A stretch of DNA of 64,000 bases from Litoditis marina (GCA_964036275.1 OZ038433.1:51043902-51107901); one strand, 5' to 3'. Positions 36,401 to 49,443 are shown, counted from the first letter of the stretch. The notes: generated by a model from the sequence alone, not told the origin. A program made the numbers and translations.

Positions 36401-39400
36401 GATTATTTTCTGACGGAAAGTCCCCCCCCCACTGCAGAAAGTCCCTTCTTAGGCAAGCTCAACAACATAAACTTATAGCGGAGGACAATTTATTCATAGC
36501 TAAGAATATTGTTAATGTATTTTAAAAATTGAAAAGACAATAAAACTGATTGTTTTCGACAGTCAGACCAGATGTTTGAAACGCACACGTTAGCGCCAGT
36601 TTTGGCTAAACGAGCCATTTTTATCTTAAAGAATCCCTTTTGTGAGAAAATATACTAGACAGTAGAACCAACCTTTTCCTTTTAAGAGAATATTGAGGAC
36701 CCTTCCAAACGATGGATACCAGACAATAGACGAATCATAAATGATTAGCTTTTAGCTTCAGGGCGAGACCTCGCTGACACTCGACATGGAAACCCGTCTT
36801 GCGGCATGCACGGCAGACTGTACCCGAAAACAACCTAGAACAAGAAAAACATGACAAAAAAGTTCAAGAGAAAAATAAAATACAGCAGGTTATGTAGGAA
36901 ATCAGCTCATTACATAATGTCTACATTTAGAGAACAGCTCACTAAAAAATTGTTACAAAATGCGTTCGTTCAAGCTAGAATGAAACGATGGTTCTGATGT
37001 AAATTCACAAAGTGACTATTTTTGAGAAAGGCAAAACATTCCTAGAAAAAAGTAAAAACACCCTATGTAGTAAAAGCCAAAACTGAATGTTTATTGGACA
37101 ATTTCAATTATGTGCACAGTATGCAATCGGAAGACCTTTTTAATATGTTAATTAATCACTTTAATTTAAAATTTGTGTAAAATTTATCCAAAAACGTAAA
37201 TAACCAACGATTTTTTCAATTTCAAATGAAGGGACAACTCAATTACTATAAAAAATTGCTCGACCCCACTACAACATTATAGTTCAAATTATGAATTGAA
37301 ACTACATGATGTGACACAATAAAACAATAATAAACATAATTGAATTAAATTTTTGAAAAGTGGCGGCGTCTTTAAAAACAACGCTTGCGCCAGTGAATTG
37401 AGTGCGCCAGGTAACCCAGCGCAGGCGCATTCTCGGTGTGGTTGCAAATTTGCTAGACAAAACGGTCATGGTTGCAAATTTACCAGATTTTTCGACTTTG
37501 GTCGCAAATCTGGTAGACACATTGTTTCAGAGCTACACTCGCACGCCAAATTTGGTACGATTTCATCCACTTTGAGAAAACTGTCGCATCGCGTGCAGCG
37601 CGCGCGTTTTTTCAAAAATGTGGGTTGTATTTTACGTTATCAGATACTACTACACTCGTACGCTAAATTTGGTACGATTTCATCCACTTTAAAAAAACTG
37701 TCGCGTCGCGTGCACGCGCGCGCGATATTTTATTGTGAATTTATGAAAAATAATAGCTCTGACGGTTGCACACCGGTATTTCCACTATAAAATTGCTGCT
37801 CACTGATGATATTGTTCCAAACACCTGACAGAACTTTATTGAAAATGCACAATGGGAACAGAACAACAAATAAACTCAAGTTACAAAGAAAATGCAAGCA
37901 CGGAAGTGGCCGCTGCCTTTGATTGCAAGCAAAGGCAGCGGCTTCTTGAGTTGGATGCAAAAATATCCCAAACCGGCGGCAAAAGTGAGCGGCCGCTGCA
38001 AAATAAGTATGAACCTCCTAAATGCACCTGGGTGCACGAGCCGCCGCACCTGGATGCGGCGGCTCAATCGATAATCATGTTTTTAGCAGGCGAGCCCCCA
38101 GGTTGCGAGGCCGCTGCATCTGGGTGCACGTAGTGTGAACGCAGCCTAACTGGTACCCGGTAAGCAACATAAGTATATAACCCGGTTAGCGTACAAACTA
38201 ACAGTAAAAACTACACTTCGCGTTAGGCGAAAGGTAATGGGTATTTTATTCGAGGTAACCAATCGATTCCCTTCTGGGGTAACCTAAGAAAAAAATACCA
38301 AGAACCGGTAGGTTACCAAAAAAACACGGTTAGATATAGAACTCACCGCCTCTCGTTAGATCAATGATTGTACCACTTGTGTTGCCTCACGCAAATAAGA
38401 TAATATATTAACTTCCTCAACCACTCCAGGAGCAAAAATATAGCTCTGAAACTTCATATGTTTACTAACGATTCGGTAAATACCGTTTGTCGAGTTCGCA
38501 AGTGACGCGATTCTAAGCGTAGCTCAGGCAAATGTTTCACAATGCCTATAACTTTGATGCCTAGGTGAGTTAGATATTAGTTGCACTACCGCATTGATGT
38601 TCATGCTAAGTGAATGACACAATTTGAACAAGACCATATTCCGCTTTTGTATTGTCACAAGTAGATTTACTACGTTTATGTATGAAAAACCTTCATCAAA
38701 ACGTCATTATAGTCTAGATGAGCTATTGCGAGTTTCGTGAAGTGTTTGTAATCCACATGGAGGGATGAATTAGGTTGCACAGGAGAAAACGACAAACCGA
38801 AATTGTCATAATTACTCTGTTTCATAGTATTATAATGAAATTGAACAGGTTCTTGAGACGGCGTAGTGTTTAGCTTATGACAACGTTCAACATGGCACAT
38901 AATCTAGATGCGTATACGGCATACTTCGTAGTGTGTGGTTATTCAAATACTCAGAATAGTTTACCACTGTTTTTGTGCTAGGATGGTATTATTCATATCA
39001 TCAAAAACTTTATGAGTAGAAAGTTTGCTCACTGTCATGGCTTATCATTGTGCACGGGTCAATGGTGAATTTAGTCGATAATAAGCTTATTCATTATCAT
39101 CAAGGTTAGCTTCTGCTATAGCGCCATTAGCTAGGAAGAACGCTATGAACCACTTATAGGTAAACATTGAGGTTGTACCGATGTCTGTGAAAACACCTCA
39201 ACGTATTGAATATTTTGTCTCCAAGTATTATATTGAAATCGAGATGATTCAAGATAAAACACAATGCTCATGCGAACGTTTCACACTGCATGATGCATAC
39301 TTGTTGTGCAACAAATTAATTCATCAATAAGCTCATGATTAACAACCTGTCTGAGAACCCATCAACTTATATGTTTGATTTTAATGAAACCCGAAAAAGC

Positions 39401-42400
39401 TCGTGGAATATTGCACCACGTAATGATTAGCTCAAACAAATGTTTCACCCAGTATATAAGAACAGTGCGGATTGTTCACGACAGTACGGATTTTTCGAAT
39501 ATTTCGAATTGCTACTTTGCGCATATTCCAAAAAAGTGACTGTTTCGAGCTTCGACTTCCGCACCATTTATAGGTTTTTCGAATTTTCGGTTTTCGATTC
39601 ATCGACTAAAAAAATATAAAATTGATGAATGTTCTGCACAAAGTTGAAGTTCGAAAATATTCGAAAGTTCCGAAAAAGCAACTTTACTCAGTTTCGATCC
39701 TTTCGAGTTTTGATTATCTTAATTATTCGAAATTTTTCAAGTTTTCGGCTCTCGGATTTCGAATTCAACTGCAACAACCCTTTCTCCTCGATTTTCCGTT
39801 CTTGCTACCAAGTCGGAACTGTTCACATGCAATCCTTCTGTTGATTTTTTTGCAAACGTGCAAAATACCTTTGATAGCTCGCAATATTTCCTTGCTGCTT
39901 GATTAGGTGCCTCAAAGGTGCCCATATCGACTCGAAGTAACAAACATGTTAATGTGAACTTCTGGGTGTGTATGCTAAAACAACCCGACCCCTTCATCTC
40001 GTCCTGCGTCTCCTCAAACATACACTATTTCTCTGCTCCTACTCTGAAAAACCCCGGACTCGCCAATTTTGCAACTCAAAATACCGGGGTCAGCCAGATG
40101 TCGCCTGTACTGTTTGAAATTCATAAGGAAATGCATGCTAATTCGACACCAGTATTTAAGCCTGTATCTTCTCCGGTATTTTAAGCTGCCAGCGTTTTCA
40201 CAGCACGTTCTGCCGGGATACGAGTGGCGCGAAATTGTGAGGTTCAGCGAGAGATGCAAGATGAGATGAAATGTTGGGATCTTCTAGCGTACGGCCTCTG
40301 ATATCGGAAACTGAACAAATCAGGAACTCAGGTCGATTCAAATTCAAATGAGTGATTGAACTCAAAAACACTTTTTTCTGTGAGAGATGGCTGATATCTA
40401 ACTAAAATCTTTTTAAGTATTCCAATATAATATGTTCTCAGAGCTCGCCACTGACCACTACTGTAATCGGAACAACAACTGACGGATTCGAGCAAACTGT
40501 AACAAACGAATCAACAGAGCAAGGTACACCAGAATAACCAACAACATCACGTAACAGATTATGATCAAGTTTTGTAGTATGATTTAGATACGCGCTCTTG
40601 TAGTTTGAACTGTGAGCACAGCTCTACGAGTCACCTGTCAAGAAAATGTTATAGTCCTTGTAATTTGCTTTTTGTGGCTTGTACGTTAACTGATTTATAA
40701 TATAACAATATTTAAGAAGCAGTTTCTATTACAAATGCTACACTCACCACCCAGTCACAGGAAGAAACCACGGCAGAACCCGTGAGGTGAGTATAATATA
40801 TTCAATATATTCCAATATTTATTCAACACATTCAATCATTCATGTACTCGACACACAGTACAAACATGAACTGATGTATAAAATAGTGTTCTCTCAACTT
40901 CTTGCTTCATGTGCTTTTTGAACGAGGGAGAGCCAAGGTTCAGAGTACAAAGGAACAATATTAGGATTAACGTGAAGTTGAGGTACCACATTTACTGTTT
41001 GTCAATTGCCACCGTTACGTGCAACATGTTAAACACAGCAAAACTCATGAACGTATAACGAAAAAGTGCCCAACTCCTCATCAGATTAGAATGCTAACTT
41101 TACGTGACTATCCAATTCACTTCTAGTGAATCTGAACATTTGGATGGAACCTCTGAAATCAGGTTTTAAAAAAAAAGATGTAGCGTGGAACATAGTTGGT
41201 TATCACACATTTATACAAGTTGGGCGGAGCTAATTTTACAATGTAGATATTTGGAAAAGTAACGGGGTCACACCTGAGATACAGCGAGTAAGAGCAACAT
41301 ACAAAGTAGTGGCTATCTTCGGGAAAACTTGTAACTGAGAAGATACATACAGTAATCCAAGCAGAGAGGAAATCGGAGGAATAAATGTTTACTTCAGGTG
41401 CATTGATCTCTACCGCAACTGTTATAATGTCGAAAAGTACTGCGACAACGAGTTCTATGCAAAGGTGAGCCAATGCACATTTTAGATCGAGGTGTGTAAA
41501 AACCACCAACTTTGCATTTCATCCGAAAGCTATCGTTCATTTATGGAGGAAAATTTCTTTATCAGCTTGCCTTCTGCGTACATCATGACTTTTCAAATTA
41601 CGACTGTGACTCAACAGAAACGAACTACACACAATGGAATAGAACGACATCATTATTACGAGCTCATATGAGAAATAAAGTTTACCATGGTACACGCACA
41701 ATTTGCAAATGGCAAGTGACACGCGTGTCATGGTCAAATTTAGTATAGTCTGGTTCATTTCTACTGTAACTCTTACAGTTCACGTTCGAACGTTCCAATG
41801 ACGCTGAAAACATTGTAATAGAAAATCAATCAAATGCAAATACCGTTAACATGTTCCTTGTGCATCTCTTTTCGATGAGTTTCCGTTGAAGTAATTGTAA
41901 CGGCCCGGTAGTTTTCTTTTACTGTCGAAGTTTGTTGTTTCTACTGTAGGTGGTCGCAGTAGGAGTGAACAAGACTTTACGTTCATGCCAACTTACATCT
42001 GAATTACACTGGGAGTCAATTAAAGTGATATTTCAGCTGATGACATTATCGTGCGCCAAAACTTGTGACCTCTGCGATGAATTTGTGAAATTACCGGAGG
42101 AAGAAAGATGTTTCGACGCTAAACCCAAAGAGTTGGTTACTTTTTTCTCAACCATGAAACGACTCTGAAGTCTTTTTGTCGTTGTATATGTAACCAAAAT
42201 CACATTTGTGCTGGTATCAGTATTTCCCTATTGACTCCTTGGAGTATCTGAAATAAACACTAAATGCTTCGTCCGCAACTCATTTATATAAAATGTGAAA
42301 CGTTCGCGTGAGCAACGCCCAATATATTATCATAGGATGTCCCGTTTACTTGGTATTTTCGTTTGTCATTTTCACAACTGAAATTCATCCAAAAAATCGA

Positions 42401-43018
42401 GTTCGAAGTTCATTAGCTAGGAATGGTATTATGACTTACCTGTAAAGTTATTATATAAAATAATAATTGAAAAAGAGAAAAAAAAGGAAAAAGACTGGTG
42501 AAACTACGTTGCGCTTTGTGGTCGGGTGAGCTGGGAAGAGCATTGATGTTAATAATTTCAACGATACAGTATGACGATTACTTACTCGATATTAGATGAG
42601 TAAACTCTTCGCTGCACGGCCGACTACACAATCTCGTTTAAATGTTTCGCGCCTATGATATAGGCAGCGTGGTGGCACTATTAGTGCTACATGACAGAAA
42701 TTGATCACTGACAGGTTGAAAAAGAAATTGTTGAAGGAAAATTCGATGCTTATGTGGTAGAGAGATTTCGAGGCCATTGCCTGTGAAATAGTTTTTGGCT
42801 TAGAATTCTCCGCAGTATCTCATGTATATCACGTCTCGCGGCGTATTTCAAGTAATTTTTATTTTTCACACAACTTAGGAAGTTTACTTCTACTCGTTGA
42901 GATAGAAAATATTGATTGCAGATGTGAACTGTGGATGAAGAATGGATTCTGCCTCTCTACCTATTATTCTGACGAGGAAAAGTCGGAGACGTGCATGAAG
43001 TCCTGCGGATTTTGCTGA
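33441..43018 (+). CDS. Secreted protein with two ShKT domains
   Basis: Exons 33441-33533, 40442-40523, 40717-40786, 41398-41464, 42037-42131 and 42922-43018 give 167 aa in frame. Residues 1-16 form a hydrophobic signal peptide. Residues 20-80 are Thr/Ser-rich with N-x-T/S sites, mucin-like. Two six-cysteine ShKT domains follow: Cys83, 90, 97, 110, 114, 117 and Cys129, 137, 146, 160, 164, 167. Spacing ends in the typical C-x3-C-x2-C, and the last residue is Cys. ShKT (SXC) domains are abundant in nematode secreted proteins such as surface-coat mucins and peptidases, so a defence, cuticle or host-interface role is possible. The sequence does not show channel-blocking toxicity. The second-domain junction at 42131 was chosen because it alone supplies both frame and the needed cysteines. 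Intron 1 is 6.9 kb and full of transposons, so extra exons could hide there. Confidence 0.78.
34829..35968 (-). CDS. Candidate secreted-protein gene inside the transposon
   Basis: Exons 35887-35968, 35471-35517, 35021-35124 and 34829-34910 join in frame through GT-AG introns into 104 aa. Residues 1-17 (MVRVEIFLIFVASLRSA) look like a signal peptide. The rest has three cysteines (Cys54, 77, 95) and no motif I recognise, with DLDFCDKMPLQDSYLVF as the most exon-like stretch. GACTTCAG lies one base before the ATG, as in the other genes, and minus-strand AATAAA (34491-34496) lies about 330 bases past the stop. Exon 2 was chosen partly because it fits the phase, so chance is not excluded. It may be a host gene carried by the element, or part of an unrecognised transposon protein. 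Confidence 0.4.
36270..36435. repeat. MITE family A copy inside the nested transposons
   Basis: Begins CATACACCAGCAAGGTTGTC and contains AAACAGACTACTTTTTAGG and TTTTCACGGGTTTAAATC. The right end has decayed into a poly-C run followed by ACTGCAG. Confidence 0.75.
36735..36834 (-). other. Orphan exon-like segment with a CxxC...HxxC motif
   Basis: After an acceptor (TTGTTCTAG) an open frame reads 32 residues to a stop and includes VCRACRKTGFHVEC, a possible zinc knuckle. It is more GC-rich than its surroundings. It could be the last exon of a transposase, where C-terminal Cys/His motifs are common, but no upstream exon was found. Confidence 0.25.
39350..39480. repeat. Dispersed repeat, inverted copy at 43490-43615
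   Basis: GAGAACCCATCAACTTATAT, CGTAATGATTAGCTCA and GTTTCACCCAGTATATAAG recur in reverse complement around 43490-43615. The copies flank ShKT exons 2-6 with diverged identity. No termini were resolved. Confidence 0.55.
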
Positions 43019-44885
43019 ACTTGATATTTTTTTCTCTTCATGTTGAAACCACATAAATGTTTCACTATAATCGTAAAGTTTATGTATAATGAACGCAGAA
43101 TTAATAGCTCAATCGATGATAGCAGTAGGCGTTCACTCAAGGTGAAAGAAGTGCTTATTTTTCTAACATCTAGAAAAATGAATTTTACTAAACTCACTCT
43201 CAATCAACACAAAAATTTCCTGAACATGATTTTTTTTGGAATGGTTCAATAAAATTTGTGAATTGAATTACAGTGCAGTGCAGAATAGTGAAAAATTTCA
43301 AACGGATTGTATGAACTATGTAACTGGTTACCAAAAAGGGTTAGGTTACCTGAAAACCCGGTTAGTTGTAGAATTGACCTATGCACGACCATGGTTAGTT
43401 TGTGAGAACAGAAAATCGAGGACAGCACTAGACGACATATAAGTTTGATTGGTTTTCGAATCGTTACTGATTTTATAGTATCCGCATCACTCTTGTATAT
43501 TGGGTGAAACGTCCGTATGAGATAATCATTACTACGTGCAACATCTCACAAATTTATTCGGGTTCAACTAATACACTTGTATAAAACGTAAGTTAATGGG
43601 TTCTCCGACACATCTGCTCCACACTGTAGGTCTGTAAGGGGTTTACCTGGTATTACGTATTACCTGCACCATTTTTCCTCAGAAAATAACTTATCTCGGA
43701 CGAAAAGCCGGGTGAAAAAATTACAAGGTCTATTTTCTGTTTCTGACGAATGTAGCAGGTCAACAACCACAATTAAGTTCATTTTGATTTAAGTAGTCTC
43801 TATGAAACCTTCGCCTGACTTAATGATGAGTGCAAAACGAGACTGCTACACATACAGAATGGAATAGAGCGAGTTCAGAGTTTCTCGAAGTTACATGACT
43901 TCTTTCTTAGTTTTTTTCGTACTTCTTGTGTTCAGTTTCGGCCTGTGGAGTGGTTTTCATAACTCCGGGACAAATTTCCCCTCTCGTGTTTGGTACAAAC
44001 AGCAGGCCCAATAGTAAATTTCAGCACAACTAATCAATATGACACCTCAAAAGTACATCAACGTCATAGTTCCAAATTTCCGAACTGATAAGGGCGTCCG
44101 TCGTGTACGTCAAAACAGGCGAATGACACTTTATTCACTGATTAATAGCAAATAACAATACGTCATGGGTAAAATAAAACAGTGAAAACAATAAAAACAA
44201 TCGAATCAAGCTCAATTTAATACGGATTGATCAAACATCCTTGTCATTAAACAAAAACAGGCAGGCCTGCGGTGGGTGGGAGGCTATTGTTGAAGATTTC
44301 AGGCAGATACTATCATCCCCCATCCCCCCCCCCCCACTGGTGAGAAATGTTATTCTCTGTCGAAGTTGTACAGTCCCCCCTCTCACCTTCTTGAAATTTT
44401 TTACACAGGATTTCAAGTGGGTAACTTTAAGGTGCGGGTGGGGGATCGCAATTTTTTCTCAAAGGCTCGATAAAAACAGTTACCAGAGGTGGAATTGATG
44501 TAGCAGCATAAGTGACTACCATGAGTTCACTACTCTCCGAATTGTCATTTTTGCTTGGCTATATTTACGAATTTTCTTATAAAAACTCAACACATACCGT
44601 TATATTTTAACAAACCCGTGACAGTTACGCTTAATCTTATCTGTTCAAACACCCCTCATCAGTTTGCTAGTCACTAACGAAACAGGATGCTGGCATTTGG
44701 TAACATGTATTTTTCGTTATTTTTTCATCTTTTGAATGTTTCACCCTGTTCTAACTGTCGACAGCCATTCCATACTTGGCTCGACCAAAGTGTGTCGTGT
44801 CTTCGCGTCTTTAAACATACCAACAAAAGTTTTCTTTCTAATTTAGTCTGATTGCATCACAATGTGAATCGGTTGAACGGCAAAT

Positions 44886-46395
44886 ACAACTAGTTCAGTT
44901 GATAAACTGTTTCGCACAATAGTCTGTCGCATGTTTGATTAAAAGTTCGATTCCCGGTTGTTGAGGTGGCGCCAGTGACGTGCGAAATGTAGTTTGTATC
45001 CCACTAGAAAGCGACAGCGTTCGTTTCACCTTAGGCTGTATGCATGATTGAAATGGGGCCGTTCCACGATTCCTCATTAGAACAATACCTTTTTTCAAAT
45101 TCCACGATGCCTCACCAATACCTCTACATGACTATTCAATTTACTTCCAGTATAATCTCTCATTAGTGTCTCAACATGTTTGCGGCTTGTTCATAACTGA
45201 TAAGCAACCGGGCTCCTCACAGTCGCCTGTTTTCTGCTTTATTCGATAAACTGTTTCGCGCAATAGTCTGTCGCCTTTTTGATTAAAAGTTCGATTCCCG
45301 GTTGTTGAGGTGGCGCCAGTGACGTGCGAAATGTACTTTGTATCCCACTTGAAAGCGACAGCGTTCGTTTCACCTTAGGCTGTATGCATGATTGAAATGG
45401 GGCCGTTCCACGATTCCTCATTAGAACAATACCTTTTTTCAAATTCCACGATGCCTCACCAATACCTCTACATGACTATTCAACTTACTTCCAGTATAAT
45501 CTCTCATTAGTGTCTCAACATGTTTGCGGCTTGTTCATAACTGATAAGCAACCGGGCTCCTCACAGTCGCCTGTTTTCTGCTTTATTCGATAAACTGTTT
45601 CGCGCAATAGTCTGTCGCCTTTTTGATTAAAAGTTCGATTCCCGGTTGTTGAGGTGGCGCCAGTGACGTGCGAAATGTAGTTTGTATCCCACTTGAAAGC
45701 GACAGCGTTCGTTTCACCTTAGGCTGTATGCATGATTGAAATGGGGCCGTTCCACGATTCCTCATTAGAACAATACCTTTTTTCAAATTCCACGATGCCT
45801 CGCCAATACCTCTACATGACTATTCAATTTACTTCCAGTATAATCTCTCATTAGTGTCTCAACATGTTTGCGGCTTGTTCATAACTGATAAGCCACCGGG
45901 CTCCTCACAGTCGCCTGTTTTCTGCTTTATTCGATAAACTGTTTCGCGCAATAGTCTGTCGCCTTTTTGATTAAAAGTTCGATTCCCGGTTGTTGAGGTG
46001 GCGCCAGTGACGTGCGAAATGTAATTTGTATCCCACTAGAAAGCGACAGCGTTGGTTTCACCTTAGTCTGTATGCATGATTGAAATGGGGCCGTTCCACG
46101 ATTCCTCATTAGAACAATTCCTTTTTTCAAATTCCACGATGCCTCACCAATACCTCTACATGACTATTCAATTTACTTCCAGTATAATCTCTCATTAGTG
46201 TCTCAACATGTTTGCGGCTTGTTCATAACTGATAAGCAACCGGGCTCCTCACAGTCGCCTGTTTTCTGCTTTATTCGATAAACTGTTTCGCGCAATAGTC
46301 TGTCGCCTTTTTGATTAAAAGTTCGATTCCCGGTTGTTGAGGTGGCGCCAGTGACGTGCGAAATGTAGTTTGTATCCCACTTGAAAGCGACATCC
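44886..46395. repeat. 344-bp tandem repeat array, about 4.4 units
   Basis: Units starting near GATAAACTGTTTCGC recur at about 44900, 45244, 45588, 45932 and 46276, a constant 344-bp period, with a few substitutions per unit; the last is truncated. Each contains AGTTCGATTCCCGG, a box-B-like motif, and ATGACTATTCAATTTACTTCCAGTATA, which matches an end of MITE family C. The repeated 67-codon minus-strand frame is a by-product of the repetition. Confidence 0.92.
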
Positions 46396-46479
46396 GAAAG
46401 TGCTAACCCTAATCACAAATTTTATAATCATTTTTAGACTCGGCCAGCGGCCGCGATAACTTCCCATCAACATTCAATT

Positions 46480-46970
46480 TAGCATCATTTCTCGGTTTAC
46501 GGACAAATCCCCCCGCCGCGTTGCGGTCGGACAATTCCCCCCTCTGCGCGGACAGCTCCCCCTCTAATTTTTCTCTAAAACTATGGCTGTTAATCGAACA
46601 TACTTTGAATTTGATTACATTTCGACTCACCCTGTTAGTAAGCATGTATGTGAAGATTTTCAACGCCAAAACTTCCCTTTTATATTTCAATTGAGGCTAA
46701 AAAACTTACGTTATGCAGTGGACTTCGGGTAAATGGCTGTTTTGTATTAGTTTTCGGCTGTTAATGATGACTACACTAGGTCCGCGAATGCTAATCATCT
46801 TATATAGCGTTTATAGACTATATCTTCTTGAATAAGATAAGTTGATTTCGAAAAATTACCATAACTAGTGTAAAATAGGTTGAGGGGGAGTTGTCCGGGA
46901 GGGGGGGGGGGGGGGGGGGAATTGTCCAACCGCGACGCGGGGGGGGGGGGGGGGGGGGGGTTGTCGCGTA
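46480..46970. repeat. Foldback element with poly-C and poly-G arms
   Basis: Left: CCCCCCGCCGCGTTGCGGTCGGACAATTCCCCCCTCTG..GACAGCTCCCCCTC. Right: GAGGGGGAGTTGTCCGG, a long G run, GAATTGTCCAACCGCGACGC and another long G run. The two sides are reverse complements in order. The runs may differ in length from the assembled sequence. Confidence 0.7.
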
Positions 46971-49440
46971 ATCGTTTATGTAGCCCTTTTCTGTTATGCA
47001 TCATACAAACAACTGTTTCAACATCAATCTTCCGTCTTGAAGCGCACATGACTCCATTACTTCGTTATGAGTTTAGGTGCAGAGAACGGCTTCATCACTT
47101 CTACAGATATGTTTAACGATACACCTTATATACTCAAAAACAGCTGGTTCAAAAAGAAGCACTATGTTGCAAAAAGACTGAACGAGTGAATCTTGAAACC
47201 CTTGTGAGCACCACTCGTATCATATTTTCCAAACGAATTAATTTTTTTAATTCTTCATTTAAATAATATGAGCATTCACAATAAATTGCAACAGGAAATA
47301 CTGAAATACATTACACGAATATAAATGAGCTAAGTTAATAATTAACATTCAAATTTACTATTTCGAAAGACTAGTAAAATTTAGGAATGATCAATTCCTT
47401 GATTACAAGGTACATTCTGTGAAATACACAAGTGATAACAGTGTAGCTCAGTTATACTTCGCAATTCAATCTACCAGAGAGATAAAATGGACCAAATTCG
47501 AATGATTTCTTTCAGTTGTGGAAACGCGTGTAGCGCGCGCGTGCCGAGTAAGGATCTCTGCGAGTTCTGAAAACGAAAAAATACTAGAAGCAAAAGGAAT
47601 ACTCACGTAAAGTTAGCATACGTCTCAATTACTCGTTCGTGAAGTGGCTTCAATCGTTCCCATAGTTATTGGCACTGCAACGTGCCAATGACGTTTTCAA
47701 CCGGGTTTTCACCGTGGTAATGTTTTCTAAAACTAATAGTTTCCTAAGCGGCAGGTAACCTCCGCTACATACGTGGGTGTAAATTCTTCTCATCAAACAT
47801 GTCACCCCAATGAAATGTCTTTTCATTGGCACGGTGCCAGAGTCAGTGGGAATAGTAAGAACTATGCATACGTCTGTCGTTTCTCTGCTCCCGCGTCCTG
47901 TCGGGCCACAAGCCATCCAAAATAGCCATCCATCCATTCTTATGAGGAATCGTGCACTTTGTCATTGCACGTTTCTGAGTTCTGATGTGTTTAGGATGCT
48001 TCACGTGACTATGCGATTGACTAACAGTATAATCACGTTCTTATCACAATCAGCTTGCCTGGGAAGGTATCTTGACTGGGGTGGGGGCGGAACGTACCAT
48101 TTTCTGTTGCTTTTTTTCCTTGTGCCTTCAAAGAAACACAAACATGTGGACCGATTTCAACGTTTCGGTCCTTTAAACTGCAATTCATTTTCAATGCCAG
48201 TTTAAAGAACTGATGCGTCCGGATCGGTCCACATAATCATCCCACGTAGTTTATATAACATATCTGAGCTCATCTCTTTTTACTAACTTCAAACACAGTG
48301 AAGGTGTACACCTTATGATTAGGTGGTAACCAGCTAGTTCAGGTTGCAGTTTGACAACTCATGATTATTCCCTAAAAAAGATGGATCCTCGTTATCGCGC
48401 CACTGATAAGACACAATCAATGCTTTTTCTCAACTCTGGAACAACTATACGTTTTTTATTCCAAAAATCCTCTCATTCCCTATGTTGTAGTATTTATTTT
48501 CACGTAATAGTCATTGGAAGATTGTTTAAATGAAGAAAACTACGTATAAAACTGTTGTCGTGAGATTTCGTAATGCTCTCTCCACTTATTTCTGTGGAAA
48601 ATTTATATAACTATATGTTATTCTCTCTTCCTTGTTTTTAAGTTTATAAAACATAGCTGATCTTCTTCTTTATTTACTATCTTTGAAAATAGTTCAGGTG
48701 TACTCATTCTGATCAAGCGATAACCAGATAGTTCAGGTTGGAGTTTTACCACTTATGATATTTTGCTAACGTGTGAATAGAAAAGGCAAAATGTGCTATA
48801 GAAATTTAAATTCTGACTGAGACTCTTGGTCACAGTTTGATCACAAAACTTTCTGTCAGTTTTCCGCACGTAAATGTTTTCTTTTTTTAAGTCGCAATAA
48901 CAGTTTCGTACCAGCTGTCACATAAATCACATTTTATCCCAATTTCAAAATTAATAGTTCAATCAAAACTAGTTGAGATGGTTCTCAAATTTCTATTGAG
49001 CAGTTATCACTTTTTGCTTCACTCGGCCTTTGTTTTCGAAAACCACTACCACGTCAACGTTAGGTGACCATATCACATGTTACCGACTTGTTTTAGTTGA
49101 GGCCAATGTTTCGTCGGTACCTAATATAGGCCCTCATCGTTGGAATCTCCGATAAATACTGCCTGCTGATGGCTGAAAACATACGTCTTATTTCTTTTTA
49201 GAATGGAATAATCACGAACCCATTCAATTTTTGAACTCTGAGAGTCTTAAGAACTGGTAATTGTGTTCTCTCCAAAGAAACATTATAATTTCAATTAAGA
49301 ACTACAACATGGGAAACACAGTAAAACTTATTTTGTTACCACTTGCAATTACTTTTAAACTTTTTTAATTCATTGGAACAGATAGTTTTTCCATCATAGA
49401 CAGATTGTACACTGAGAGGGAGTACATCACGTGAATGTTT

Positions 49441-49443
49441 CAG
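49441..49443 (+). promoter_or_regulatory. Probable trans-splice acceptor of the small membrane-protein gene
   Basis: GAATGTTTCAG is followed by TT and the ATG, matching the pattern seen at other genes in the window. Confidence 0.6.

Larger units (their letters stand above)
34274..37536. mobile_element. Inner inverted-repeat element nested in the 4.2-kb transposon
   Basis: CTCTGAAACAATGTGTCTAC (34274 on) is matched by its inverse ending at 37536, for 29 bp in all. Inside both ends GCAAATCTACCAG-type motifs repeat. The left flank ACGTTATCAGATACTACT also occurs at 37634-37651, where it runs straight into ACACTCG, giving a likely empty-site copy. The segment holding ACACTCG and TTTGGTACGATTTCATCCAC is duplicated at about 37534 and 37652. 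Confidence 0.65.
33981..38148. mobile_element. Composite 4.2-kb DNA transposon in intron 1 of the ShKT gene
   Basis: The ends are inverted: TTAGGCTGCGTTCACACT at the left and AGTGTGAACGCAGCCTAA at the right. Both subterminal regions carry repeated CCGCTGCATC / GATGCAGCGGC motifs, as transposase-binding arrays often do. A TA target duplication fits but cannot be distinguished from the ends. It contains a second inverted-repeat element (about 34274-37536) and a minus-strand candidate gene. No transposase recognised. Confidence 0.75.
33932..38346. repeat. GGTTACC palindromic element split by a 4.2-kb insertion
   Basis: The left half (33932-33980, ATTCTACATCTAACCGGGTT) and right half (38149-38346, ending AACACGGTTAGATATAGAAC) are the two ends of one GGTTACC-family element. 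The DNA between them (33981-38148) is the inserted transposon. Confidence 0.7.

Noticed and set aside
39737..40259. Protein gene in the 39.7-40.3 kb frames (both strands)
   Set aside because: No acceptable exon ends, repeated CCGG-containing blocks, and no recognisable domain; more likely a repeat inside ShKT intron 1.
33441..43018. Calling the ShKT protein a toxin
   Set aside because: The ShKT fold is widespread in harmless nematode secreted proteins; cysteine spacing alone does not show toxicity.
45290..45320. tRNA or SINE in the 344-bp repeat (TTCGATTCCCGG)
   Set aside because: Only a box-B-like motif and a weak preceding hairpin are visible; no box A or cloverleaf.
44895..46130. Four near-identical 67-codon minus-strand frames
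   Set aside because: They are copies within the 344-bp tandem repeat, with no signal peptide, splice context or independent coding evidence.
47650..48205. Gene in the overlapping frames around 47.8 kb
   Set aside because: Frames on both strands overlap with no splice context or motif, and MITEs begin at 47941.
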